64,000 nt of DNA, taken from Lysobacter defluvii IMMIB APB-9 = DSM 18482 (lineage in GTDB: Bacteria > Pseudomonadota > Gammaproteobacteria > Xanthomonadales > Xanthomonadaceae). Below the pieces are notes generated by a model. The model was given only the letters and a program-made list of their open reading frames with translations. It was not told the origin of the DNA and made no database searches. Both the position numbers and the translations under genes were made by a program. The DNA lies in assembly GCF_000423325.1 (NCBI RefSeq), contig NZ_AUHT01000007.1, forward strand, positions 175,253-239,252, read 5' to 3'. Positions 1 through 8,031 of the stretch are shown one piece after another; positions within the stretch are counted from its first letter, which is position 1, and every line of letters starts with the position of its first letter.

Positions 1-275
1 GCATGGACTGGCTGACCGTCCTGCAGTACCGGTTCGAAGCGCCATTCCGGAACGGTGTCGCCGATGAACCCGACGATGTAGTCGGGCAGCTCCCCTGCAC
101 GGTCCAGGTCGAAACCGTCAACACTCCCGTCGGGTGCGATATCGATCCTGCCCGTCACGATCATGCTCGCCTCCGCTTGCGCGAGCAGTTCCGGATCCAG
201 CTTCCTTGCCCCGGCCGCCGGGGCCAGCAGCAACAACACCGTGGCGCAGGCCACGAGCCATCCTTTCAGGTGCAT
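1..275 (-). CDS. TonB-like C-terminal domain protein, secreted (partial, 3' end outside window)
   Basis: The reading frame starts at the ATG complement of 273-275 and runs off the left edge, so only about 91 residues are visible. A clear signal peptide occupies residues 1-23 (basic start, then a Leu/Ala core ending AAGA). The following stretch, TGRIDIAPDGSVDGFDL and then EWRFEPVLQDGQPV, has the pattern of a TonB_C domain: a strand, a D-x-G turn, and the W-x-F-x-P segment. A GGCAGGAG ribosome site lies just before the start. It has no visible N-terminal membrane anchor, so it is probably a periplasmic TonB-like protein and not a classical energiser. It follows the ankyrin gene in the same direction after 84 bp. 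Family assignment is moderately sure because the C-terminus is missing. Confidence 0.7.
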   Translation of the reverse strand, partial: MHLKGWLVACATVLLLLAPAAGARKLDPELLAQAEASMIVTGRIDIAPDGSVDGFDLDRAGELPDYIVGFIGDTVPEWRFEPVLQDGQPVH

Positions 276-311
276 CTCCTGCCCCCTTGCGTCCGCCTCC
301 TGGAAGCGCCC

Positions 312-340
312 ACGTTAGCGGGGCGCCTGCCCACCCGCAA
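312..340 (-). promoter_or_regulatory. Candidate sigma70 promoter for the TonB-like gene
   Basis: On the minus strand a TTGCGG hexamer (335-340) is followed after 17 nt by TAACGT (312-317), giving transcription starting about 30 nt before the start codon at 275. Spacing is ideal and both hexamers keep the most conserved positions. Seen by eye only. Confidence 0.35.
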
Positions 341-359
341 TCCGGCGAGGCTGTGGTCC

Positions 360-3300
360 CTAGTTGCGGTCGCGCAGGAAGCGGGCCATCGAAACGTCGC
401 CGGTCCCCGGTGCCGCCGGCGGCTCGATCTCCGCGGCGATGTCGACGAAGCCGCGCATCACCGCGATCTCGCGCGGGGTGCGGTTGAGGCCGTCGCGCTG
501 GCCCGGGTCGGCGCCGTGGCGCAGCAGCCAGCGCGCGACGTCCAGCAGCCCGTGCAGGGCGGCCAAGTGCAGCGGCCCGAAACCGCGCGGGTCGCGCACG
601 TCCAGCCGGGCATCGTTGTCGAGCAGCAGTTCCAGCCCGGCCAGCAGCACCTGCTCGTCGGCGCTGGTACCGGGCTCGGCGCGGGCACCCAGCAACAGCA
701 GCAGCGGGGTGGCGCCGCCGGCGTCGACCTCGAGGTCGGACTCCGCGCCGGCCAGCAGCAGGGTGTCGAGCAAGGCCAGCAGGCGGGCCCGGTCGACCGT
801 GGCGAAACCGAACATGGCCGCACAATGCAGCGCGGTGCGGTTCTCGTCATCGCGGGCGTGGATGTCGGCGCCGGCCCCAAGCAGGCGCGCGGCCATGTCC
901 GGAAGTCCGAGGGCGCACGAGAGCATCAGGGCGGTGAGTCCCCCGGGCAGACGCTGTTCGATCCGTGCGCCGGCGCCTATCAGCTGGTCGACGATGCCGG
1001 CCTGGCGCATGCTCACCGCCGCCGAGAGCGGCGTGGCACCGGTGTCGGCGGTGCACGATGCATCGGCGCCGCGGGCCAGCAGCAGGTCGACCAAGGCACC
1101 GTGGCCGCCGCCCGCCGCGCGCAACAGCGCGGTGCAGCCCTGGCGGTCGACCGCCTCCACCGGCAGGCCGAGGTCGAGCAGCCGGCGCACCGCATCGACG
1201 TCGCCGACGATGGCGGCCGCGGGCACGTCCGCGGACCGCAGGCGGCGGCGCGGGAGCGGCCAGCCGCGCCAGTCCAGCCAGTCCGCCAGGTCGCGCCGAC
1301 CGGCGGACAATGCCACCCCGAGCGGGCTCTGGCCGTCGGCGGCGAGCAGGTCCGGATCGGCGCCCCAGGCGATCAGCTGCTGCAGCATGGACTCGCGGCC
1401 CAGCGCCGCCGCCAGGTGCAGCGGCCCCATGCCATGGCTGTCGCGCAGGTCGGGGTCGGCACCGGACTCGAGCAGGCGCGTGGCAAGCCGGTCCCACCCG
1501 AGGCGGATCGCCAGCGCCAGCGGCGGGTCGCCGGCGGGGCCCGCACCGAACGGGTCGGCGCCATGGTCGAGCAGCTCCAGCGCGAACGCCTCCGCCTGCG
1601 CTGCACGGGCGCGGCCGTTCCCGGCCGCACAGGCACCGAGGTAACGGGCCAGGCCGCCGGCGCCTGCCGGCGACACCGCGCGCGCCAGCAGCGCGCGCAG
1701 GGATCCGATCGCCGCCGGCCCGTGTGCCAGCCAGTCGAACAGCGGCGTATTGCCCATCCCGTCGCGGACCTCGGCGCTGGCGCCGCGGGCCAGCAGCCAT
1801 TCGACCTGGTGCGGGGGCAGCGGCGCGCCGCCGTCGTGCAGGAGCGCGCCGAGTTCACGGGGCGTCAGCCGGGCGGCCACGTCGGCCAGGCCGGCCTCGC
1901 GGCCTTCGGCGAGCGCCTCGCGGAGCAGGGTCAACGGGGCCTGGCCCGACTCACCGTCGGAGTCCTCGCCAGCCCCCGGGAGCACGCGCGACGGGTCCAG
2001 CACGCCCACCAACGGCCAGCGTCGGGCATCCAGCACCCGGTCCAGGGCGCTGCGACCCTCGTCGTCGCGCCGCGCCGGATCCGCGCCCGCGTCGACCAGC
2101 CTGCGCAGCAGTTCCGGAGTGGCACCCTCCAGCCCGGCGACGTGCATCAGCAGGTCGCGCCCTTCGTCGTCCGGCAACAGCACGGCGGCGGCCACGTCGT
2201 CCTGGTCCAGCTTGCCGAGCAGCAGTTCCAGCACCTGCAGGTGCCCGCCACGGGCCGCCTCGTGGATCGGCTGCAGGTCGCGGTCGTCCCGTGCGGCCGG
2301 ATCCGCACCGGCCGCGAGCAGGGCTTCGGCGATCACGTAGTGGCCGGAAAGTGCCGCCTCGTGCAGTGCCGTGCGGGCACCCCGCCCCGCGGCACCCGCC
2401 CGTGCCTTGTGCTTCAGCAGGAGTGCGACTCCCGCGGGGTCGTCGTCTTCCACCGCCGCGGCGGCGAGCAGCGCCGGCTGGCCACCCTCGGGTTCCGCAC
2501 GGGCACCACGCTCGAGCAGGAATCTCGCCAGGCGCCAGTTCCCGGCGGCGCAGGCGATCCCGAGGGGCGTCCAGCCGTCGTCGTTGGCCGCTTCCAGCTC
2601 GGCGGCGGCATCCAGCAGCAGCGCGGCCACGCCGGGATCCGAGCTGCGGGAGGCAAAGTGCAGTGGCGTGCTGCCCTCGCCATCGCTGGCACGTGGGTCG
2701 GCGCCATTGGCGAGCAGCGTCGTCACCGCGTCGGGACGGCCGTGCCAGCTGTCGCGCGTGGCCGCCAGCAGGGGGCTCAGCCCGGCATGGGCCAGGTTGA
2801 GGTCCACGCCACGGCCAATCAGGGCGCGCAGCAGCCGCAGGTCGGGCAACACCGCCGCGAGCGCGGCCAGGCTGCGCTGGTCCCGGGCCTCCGGTGGTGG
2901 CAGCGCGTGCGGATCGGCACCCTGCTCCAGGAGCTCGAGCGCACGCTCGACGCGGCCATTGCGCGCCGCCTCGTACAGCGCCGGCTCCAGCGGGGCCGAC
3001 GGGCGGGCGGCGGGAGCGGGTGCGCCCTCCCCGGCGGCCGCTGCACCGGCTTCGCGTCCGCTCCCGGCAACTTCCGCCCCTGCCGGCTCCGGCTCCGTCT
3101 CCGACAGCACTGCAGCGATCGGGCTGGGCGGCACGGATGCGCTGTCCGCTCCACCGGCCGGTCCGCTGTCGCCGTCCGCGGCCGGCGCCTCCGCTTCTTC
3201 GCCCGGATCCAGCCAGCTCATCGCAGGGGCCGGGGCGATGTACTGCAGCCACTGGTGGAGCGCGGCCGACGCCGCCAGCAGGAGTCCTGCCAGCACCCAA

Positions 3301-3824
3301 CGCGCGCCCCCGGCGAACAGGCCCGGCCAGGCGAGCAGCAGTACCAGCGCCGCGACCAGCGCGATGCCAGCGGCCACGCCGGCTCCGCGCCAGGCGCCGG
3401 GCTCCAGCCCCGGTAGCGCCCGGCGGTGGTCGCCCAGCGAGCCGCCGTCGCGCTCGATTCCCTGCCACAGCGGCCATAGCCGCCACAGCACCAGCAGCGC
3501 CGCACCGGTTGCGGCACTGGCCAGCAGGACCGGACCGAGCGTGCCCCGCTCCAGCACCGCCGAGAACGGCCACGCCACCAGCAGCGAGAACCCCGCCGGG
3601 CCGAGTCCCCACAGCGCGAGCAGCGGGGGCAAGGTGCTGCGCAGGGCAGAAGCCCCGGGCGACTGACGCAGGCGCAGCGCGCGGGCCGTCAGCGCCAGCA
3701 CCGGTTGCAGCAGCCAGGCCGCGGGGGCCGCCGCCAGCGGCGCGGCCGCGGCCACGGCGGACAGGACGACCGCAATCGCCAGCAGCGCGGCCACGAAGCG
3801 GGTGTGGGCGCCGGGCTCAGGCAT
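360..3824 (-). CDS. Large inner-membrane ankyrin-repeat protein
   Basis: 1154 residues. The first 190 residues hold several hydrophobic segments (around 8-45, 65-90, 100-118, 148-190), suggesting four to six membrane helices, followed by a Pro/Ala/Glu-rich linker to about residue 290. From there to about 1130 it is an almost unbroken ankyrin solenoid, with repeated units such as GxTPLHxA, LLxxGADP and DxxGRTAL. Ankyrin arrays mediate protein-protein contacts; no catalytic domain is visible. The start codon lies inside the 3' end of ycgL (8-bp overlap), so the two are probably co-transcribed with translational coupling. The function is not known from the sequence. The array length (about 25 repeats) is unusual for a bacterial protein fused to a polytopic membrane domain. 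Confidence 0.88.
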   Translation of the reverse strand: MPEPGAHTRFVAALLAIAVVLSAVAAAAPLAAAPAAWLLQPVLALTARALRLRQSPGASALRSTLPPLLALWGLGPAGFSLLVAWPFSAVLERGTLGPVLLASAATGAALLVLWRLWPLWQGIERDGGSLGDHRRALPGLEPGAWRGAGVAAGIALVAALVLLLAWPGLFAGGARWVLAGLLLAASAALHQWLQYIAPAPAMSWLDPGEEAEAPAADGDSGPAGGADSASVPPSPIAAVLSETEPEPAGAEVAGSGREAGAAAAGEGAPAPAARPSAPLEPALYEAARNGRVERALELLEQGADPHALPPPEARDQRSLAALAAVLPDLRLLRALIGRGVDLNLAHAGLSPLLAATRDSWHGRPDAVTTLLANGADPRASDGEGSTPLHFASRSSDPGVAALLLDAAAELEAANDDGWTPLGIACAAGNWRLARFLLERGARAEPEGGQPALLAAAAVEDDDPAGVALLLKHKARAGAAGRGARTALHEAALSGHYVIAEALLAAGADPAARDDRDLQPIHEAARGGHLQVLELLLGKLDQDDVAAAVLLPDDEGRDLLMHVAGLEGATPELLRRLVDAGADPARRDDEGRSALDRVLDARRWPLVGVLDPSRVLPGAGEDSDGESGQAPLTLLREALAEGREAGLADVAARLTPRELGALLHDGGAPLPPHQVEWLLARGASAEVRDGMGNTPLFDWLAHGPAAIGSLRALLARAVSPAGAGGLARYLGACAAGNGRARAAQAEAFALELLDHGADPFGAGPAGDPPLALAIRLGWDRLATRLLESGADPDLRDSHGMGPLHLAAALGRESMLQQLIAWGADPDLLAADGQSPLGVALSAGRRDLADWLDWRGWPLPRRRLRSADVPAAAIVGDVDAVRRLLDLGLPVEAVDRQGCTALLRAAGGGHGALVDLLLARGADASCTADTGATPLSAAVSMRQAGIVDQLIGAGARIEQRLPGGLTALMLSCALGLPDMAARLLGAGADIHARDDENRTALHCAAMFGFATVDRARLLALLDTLLLAGAESDLEVDAGGATPLLLLLGARAEPGTSADEQVLLAGLELLLDNDARLDVRDPRGFGPLHLAALHGLLDVARWLLRHGADPGQRDGLNRTPREIAVMRGFVDIAAEIEPPAAPGTGDVSMARFLRDRN

Positions 3825-4089
3825 CGGTGCCCCAGTCCTCCGTCAGCGGATCCAGCTCCGGCCGCGGCGGAACCTGCAGGTAGAACCCGCGGGAATCCAG
3901 CGCCGCCATCACCTGGCTTGCGTCCGCGCGTGCCAGCCGCCGCCCGGGATGAAGCTCGACCTCGAGCACCGGTTCGAGCCGGCCGAGGGACTCGCGAACC
4001 GCCGCCGGGATGCGGTCGAACGCGTCGCGTGCGGCAAGGAACACGTAGGTGTCGTCCTTGCGCAGGCTCTTGTAGACGTAGGCGTGCAT
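3817..4089 (-). CDS. YcgL domain-containing protein
   Basis: A 90-residue small protein beginning MHAYVYKSLRKDDTYVFL, the typical N-terminus of the YcgL family (a small alpha/beta fold of unknown biochemical role widespread in gammaproteobacteria). The middle contains the family-like LEVELHPGRRLARADASQVMAAL and the tail has GFYLQVPP. Its length matches the family (about 85-110). The stop overlaps the start of the ankyrin gene by 8 bp, indicating a two-gene transcription unit. It is divergent from the S9 peptidase at 4240 across 150 bp. Confidence 0.85.
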   Translation of the reverse strand: MHAYVYKSLRKDDTYVFLAARDAFDRIPAAVRESLGRLEPVLEVELHPGRRLARADASQVMAALDSRGFYLQVPPRPELDPLTEDWGTDA

Positions 4090-4239
4090 GGGGTACTGCG
4101 CGGCGGGGCTGTGGAACAGGATACCGAGAACCCGCGGGAGGGCGAATACGGCAAGGCCGGCCGCGTGACCAACGGCCCGCGAGCCCGCTGGTTCCACGCT
4201 GCTACCCTCCGCGGGTTTCCCGTACTCCCGGTATCCCAG

Positions 4240-6639
4240 ATGCGCCCCAGCCTCCTTGCATTCGCCCTGCTCCTGGGCGCCTCCCCGTGCGCGCTCGCGC
4301 AGACCCCCGGCAGCACCGGCCCGACCCCGATCACCCTGGACCAGGCCATGGCGGACCCGGACTGGATCGGCCCGCCGGTCGAGGCGGCCTGGTGGGCGTG
4401 GGACGGCCAGCGCATCCAGTACAACCTCAAGCGGGAAGGCGAGCACATCCGCGACACCTGGCAGGCCCCCGTGGACGGCGGCACCCCCGAGCGCGTGGAC
4501 GGTGCCGCGCGCGCAGGACTCGACGGCCCGCTGCCCGCCTATGACGCCACGCGCAGCCGCATGGCCTTCGTGCGCAACGGCGACGTGTTCGTCCGCGACC
4601 TGCGCAGCGGCGCCCTGACCCAGGTGACCCGCACCGACCAGCGCGAGTCGCGGCCGCAGTGGAGCCGCGACGGGAACCTCGTGTTCCGCGCCGGCAACGA
4701 CTGGTTCCAGTGGCAGCCGGGCACCGGCCTGTCGCAGGCGGCGCTGGTGGAGGCCGCCAAGGACCCCGCGACGGAACCGCGCCCCGACGACCTGCGCGAC
4801 CGCCAGCTGCGCCTGATCGAGACCCTGGCCACCGAGCGCGCCCGCAGCGAGGCCGTTCGCGAACAGGAAGAAGCCTGGCGCGCCGTCGACCCGACCCGTG
4901 CGCCGCCGCCGGCGTACCTGGGCGAGGACGTCGTCATCGTCGACAGCGCCCTGTCCCCGGACGCCAGCTGGCTGCTGGTGGTGACCGAGGCCAAGGGCGC
5001 CGACAAGGGCAAGCGCGGCCAGATGCCGATGTACGTCACCGAGTCCGGCTACGAGGAGTTCGAGGAAGTCCGCACCCGCGTCGGCCGCAACGCCCCGCTG
5101 CCCCACCAGCTGTGGCTGGTGGAGACCGCCACCGGCGAGGTCGCGAAGCTCTCCCTGGACGGTCTTCCCGGCATCGGCACCGACCCGCTGGCCGACCTGC
5201 GCGAGAAGGCCGAGCTGCCGCCGCTGGAAGGCAACCGTGCGGTACGCGTGGAGCGCAACGCGATCGGTTCCGGTCCGGCGATCGCCTGGCGCGACGACGG
5301 CAGCACCGCCGCGGTGCTCCTGCGCGCGGTCGACAACAAGGATCGCTGGATCGCCACCCTCGCCCCCACCGCCGGCGCCGTCGACAAGGCCACGCTGGAG
5401 ACCCGGCACCGCCTGACCGACCCGGCCTGGATCAACTGGGGCTTCAACGACTTCGGCTGGACGGCCGACGGCGCGCTGTGGCTGCTGTCGGAGCAGAGCG
5501 GGTACTCGCACCTGTACCTGGCGGAGGGCAACCGCGCCCCGCGCGCCCTCACCTCCGGCCAGTGGGAAGTCTCCGCGCCGGAGCTGTCGGCGGACGGCTC
5601 GACCTTCTACTTCACCTGCAACCGCGCCTGGCCGGGCGACTACGAGGTCTGCGCCGTCGACCGCGACGGCGGCGAGGTCCGCGAGGTCACGGCGCTGGAC
5701 GGCGTGGAGAACTTCGTCCTGTCGCCCGACGGCTCGAAGCTGCTGGTCCGCCACTCGCGCGCCTACCTGCCCCCGCAGATTTCGGTGGTGGACGCCGCCG
5801 GCGGCAGCGCCCGCCAGCTCACCGACACGCGCACGGCCGAGTTCCGCGCCCGCAAGTGGATCCAGCCGGAGATCGTGCAGATCCCCTCGACCGACGGCGC
5901 CGGCACCATCTGGGGCAAGTACTACGGCCCCGAACAGATGGAGCCGGGCCGCAAGTACCCGGTGGTGATGTTCGTGCACGGTGCGGGCTACCTGCAGAAC
6001 GTCCACGCGCGCTACCCGAACTACTTCCGCGAGCAGATGTTCCACAACCTGCTGGTGGACCGCGGCTTCATCGTGCTGGACCTGGACTTCCGCGCCAGCG
6101 AGGGCTACGGCCGCGACTGGCGCACCGCGATCTACCGCGACATGGGCACCCCGGAGCTGCAGGACTACCTGGACGGGCTGGCCTGGCTGGGCGAGCACAG
6201 GCAGGGCGACGTGGACCGCGCCGGCATCTACGGCGGCAGCTACGGCGGCTTCCTGACCTTCATGGCGCTGTTCAAGGAGCCGGGCGCGTTCAAGGCCGGC
6301 GCCGCGCTGCGCCCGGTGACCGACTGGTCGCAGTACAACCACCAGTACACCTCGAACATCCTCAACACCCCCGAGCTCGACCCGGAGGCCTACCTGCGCT
6401 CCTCGCCGATCGAGCTGGCCGAGGGCCTGCAGGACCACCTGCTGATCGCCCACGGGATGATCGACAACAACGTGTTCTACAAGGATTCGGTGATGCTGGC
6501 CCAGCGCCTCATCGAGCTGCGCAAGGACAAGTGGGAGCTGGCCAGCTACCCGCTGGAGCGCCACGGCTTCGTGCATCCGGACAGCTGGTACGACGAGTAC
6601 CGCCGCATCCTCGAGCTGTTCGAGGACGTGCTGCAGTAA
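4240..6639 (+). CDS. S9 family prolyl oligopeptidase / dipeptidyl peptidase, exported
   Basis: 799 residues with a signal peptide at 1-20 ([20 protein letters not shown]), so a periplasmic or outer-membrane-facing serine peptidase. Residues about 40-560 form the WD40-like beta-propeller (DPPIV N-terminal type) and the C-terminal 230 residues are the alpha/beta hydrolase. The catalytic triad is complete: Ser667 in GGSYGG, Asp742 in HGMIDNNV and His775 in ERHGF. The start was chosen because it gives the signal peptide; the longer upstream frame runs into the ycgL region on the other strand. Likely role is trimming Pro- or Ala-containing oligopeptides, one of many such peptidases in this family of bacteria; substrate specificity cannot be read from sequence. 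Confidence 0.92.
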   Translation: MRPSLLAFALLLGASPCALAQTPGSTGPTPITLDQAMADPDWIGPPVEAAWWAWDGQRIQYNLKREGEHIRDTWQAPVDGGTPERVDGAARAGLDGPLPAYDATRSRMAFVRNGDVFVRDLRSGALTQVTRTDQRESRPQWSRDGNLVFRAGNDWFQWQPGTGLSQAALVEAAKDPATEPRPDDLRDRQLRLIETLATERARSEAVREQEEAWRAVDPTRAPPPAYLGEDVVIVDSALSPDASWLLVVTEAKGADKGKRGQMPMYVTESGYEEFEEVRTRVGRNAPLPHQLWLVETATGEVAKLSLDGLPGIGTDPLADLREKAELPPLEGNRAVRVERNAIGSGPAIAWRDDGSTAAVLLRAVDNKDRWIATLAPTAGAVDKATLETRHRLTDPAWINWGFNDFGWTADGALWLLSEQSGYSHLYLAEGNRAPRALTSGQWEVSAPELSADGSTFYFTCNRAWPGDYEVCAVDRDGGEVREVTALDGVENFVLSPDGSKLLVRHSRAYLPPQISVVDAAGGSARQLTDTRTAEFRARKWIQPEIVQIPSTDGAGTIWGKYYGPEQMEPGRKYPVVMFVHGAGYLQNVHARYPNYFREQMFHNLLVDRGFIVLDLDFRASEGYGRDWRTAIYRDMGTPELQDYLDGLAWLGEHRQGDVDRAGIYGGSYGGFLTFMALFKEPGAFKAGAALRPVTDWSQYNHQYTSNILNTPELDPEAYLRSSPIELAEGLQDHLLIAHGMIDNNVFYKDSVMLAQRLIELRKDKWELASYPLERHGFVHPDSWYDEYRRILELFEDVLQ

Positions 6640-6693
6640 GGCCCCGCGGACCGGGGGCGCCGCGCAGCCGCGGCGCCTCCACCGGCCCGTCGC

Positions 6694-6699
6694 TACAAT
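6694..6699 (+). promoter_or_regulatory. -10 element of hemF (TACAAT)
   Basis: TACAAT ends 8 nt before the hemF ATG, so transcription would begin at or a base or two before the start codon. There is no Shine-Dalgarno sequence. This is one of nine such arrangements in the window and suggests a leaderless or near-leaderless mRNA. Confidence 0.5.
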
Positions 6700-6707
6700 G
6701 CGTCGCC

Positions 6708-7652
6708 ATGAGCGACCAAGACTTCGACCGCGTCCGGGACTACCTGACCGGGTTGCAGGACCGCATCTGCGCGGCGATCGAACAGGCCGACGGCCGGGCG
6801 CGCTTTGCCGAGGATGCCTGGACACGCCCGGATGACCGCCCCAACGGCGGCCTCGCCGGCGGGGGACGTACCCGGATCCTCCGCGAGGGCGCGGTGTTCG
6901 AGCAGGCCGGGATCGGCTTCTCGGACGTGTCGGGCACCCGCCTGCCGCCCTCGGCCACCGCCAACCGCCCGGAGCTCGCGGGCGCCTCCTGGCGCGCCGT
7001 GGGCGTGTCGCTGGTGTTCCACCCGCGCAACCCCTACCTGCCGACCACCCACGCCAACGTGCGCCACTTCCGCGCGCAGCGGGACGGCGAGACGGTGGCC
7101 TGGTGGTTCGGCGGCGGCTTCGACCTGACCCCGTTCTATCCCTTCGACGAGGACGTGCTGCACTGGCACCGCACCGCCCGCGACCTGTGCGGCCCGTACG
7201 GCGGCGAGGCGCGCTACCAGGCGCACAAGCGCTGGTGCGACGAGTACTTCTTCCTCGGCCACCGCGGCGAGACCCGCGGCGTGGGCGGCCTGTTCTTCGA
7301 CGACCTGTGCGACGACTTCGAGTCCGACTTCGGCTACATGCGCGCGGTGGGCGACGGTTTCCTGGACGCCTACCTGCCCATCGTGGAGCGCCGCCGGGAC
7401 AGCCAGTACGGCGAACGAGAGCGCCAGTTCCAGCTCTACCGCCGCGGGCGCTACGTCGAGTTCAACCTGGTCTGGGACCGCGGCACGCACTTCGGCCTGC
7501 AGTCCGGCGGCCGCAGCGAGTCGATCCTGATGAGCCTGCCGCCGCTGGTGCGCTGGGAGTATGGCTACCGGCCCGAGCCGGACAGCCCCGAGGCGCGGCT
7601 GCAGGACTACCTCCGCCCGCGGGACTGGCTGGCCGAGCTGCAGCCGGGGTAA
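6708..7652 (+). CDS. hemF: Oxygen-dependent coproporphyrinogen-III oxidase
   Basis: 314 residues, the normal length of HemF. It catalyses oxidative decarboxylation of coproporphyrinogen III to protoporphyrinogen IX in cytosolic heme synthesis, using O2. Family signatures are intact: [10 protein letters not shown] (112-121), [10 protein letters not shown] (135-144), the [20 protein letters not shown] region and [11 protein letters not shown] near the C-terminus. It stands alone, 68 bp after the S9 peptidase, with its own TACAAT box close to the ATG. The ATG at 6698 is out of frame. hemB lies far away at 35394, so heme genes are scattered. Confidence 0.97.
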   Translation: MSDQDFDRVRDYLTGLQDRICAAIEQADGRARFAEDAWTRPDDRPNGGLAGGGRTRILREGAVFEQAGIGFSDVSGTRLPPSATANRPELAGASWRAVGVSLVFHPRNPYLPTTHANVRHFRAQRDGETVAWWFGGGFDLTPFYPFDEDVLHWHRTARDLCGPYGGEARYQAHKRWCDEYFFLGHRGETRGVGGLFFDDLCDDFESDFGYMRAVGDGFLDAYLPIVERRRDSQYGERERQFQLYRRGRYVEFNLVWDRGTHFGLQSGGRSESILMSLPPLVRWEYGYRPEPDSPEARLQDYLRPRDWLAELQPG

Positions 7653-7736
7653 GCGCAGGCGCGTCGCGTCCACGCCCGGTCGGGGCGGCCTGGAGCGGCG
7701 CGGCGGCGGCGCCTGCCGCGGCCTTTTCGCGCGCCC

Positions 7737-7772
7737 AACAAAAAGCCCCGCCGGAGGGGGGCCGGCGGGGCT
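7737..7772 (-). terminator. Rho-independent terminator (sRNA candidate / polA)
   Basis: Perfect 11-bp stem (7744-7754 with 7762-7772), 7-nt loop of A/G on the plus strand, and on the minus strand a TTTTT-G-TT tail (7744 down to 7737). The U-run is only on the minus-strand side, so it terminates leftward transcription and not hemF. Confidence 0.85.
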
Positions 7773-7867
7773 GGGGTTGGGAACGGAGACCTGGGGAGGG
7801 GTCGTAATTCCGTTCCCGGGATCACTCCAGGGGAGGGAGAGATCGGCGACAGGCGTTGCACCTGTCG
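7737..7867 (-). ncRNA. Candidate trans-acting sRNA with C-rich loops (sX13-like position and structure), downstream of polA
   Basis: Nothing in this 379-bp gap codes for protein on either strand in a convincing way. On the minus strand four hairpins follow each other. (1) 7847-7867, CGACAGG/CCTGTCG. (2) 7821-7843, an imperfect stem with loop CTCCCCT. (3) 7779-7817, a perfect 9-bp stem GGGAACGGA/TCCGTTCCC carrying an inner loop with CCCCTCCCC. (4) 7744-7772, an 11-bp terminator stem with loop CCCCCCT followed by TTTTTGTT. Repeated C-runs in loops are the hallmark of sRNAs that pair with G-rich ribosome sites. The locus behind polA is where Spot 42, ErsA and (as I recall) Xanthomonas sX13 are encoded. 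A CATATAGC stretch at 7871-7878 could be the -10 box. Ends are estimates; I infer about 130 nt. Confidence 0.68.
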
Positions 7868-8031
7868 AGGGCTATATGACCATTTGAAACATGCACGGCA
7901 CGTGAAGGCATCGGCCCCGGCGCAGCAAGGATTCAGGAGCAATTCAGAGGTTGGCGCATGGTCAAGCACGCCTGTTCAGTTTTGTCAACAAGCGGCAGGA
8001 ATTGCCCGCCTGCGACACCTTCGCGGGGCAC

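Noticed and set aside
3-3416. Very long plus-strand open frame opposite the ankyrin gene
   Set aside because: It is Arg/Gln/Gly-rich, has no domain, and mirrors the ankyrin codons on the other strand; the minus-strand frame has clear repeats.
4659-6707. Extension of the hemF frame upstream through the S9 peptidase gene
   Set aside because: Shadow of the peptidase in another frame; HemF homology begins only at 6708.
7607-7969. 120-residue minus-strand frame over the polA downstream gap
   Set aside because: It runs through the terminator and hairpins of the sRNA candidate, begins without a ribosome site, and has no recognisable domain.
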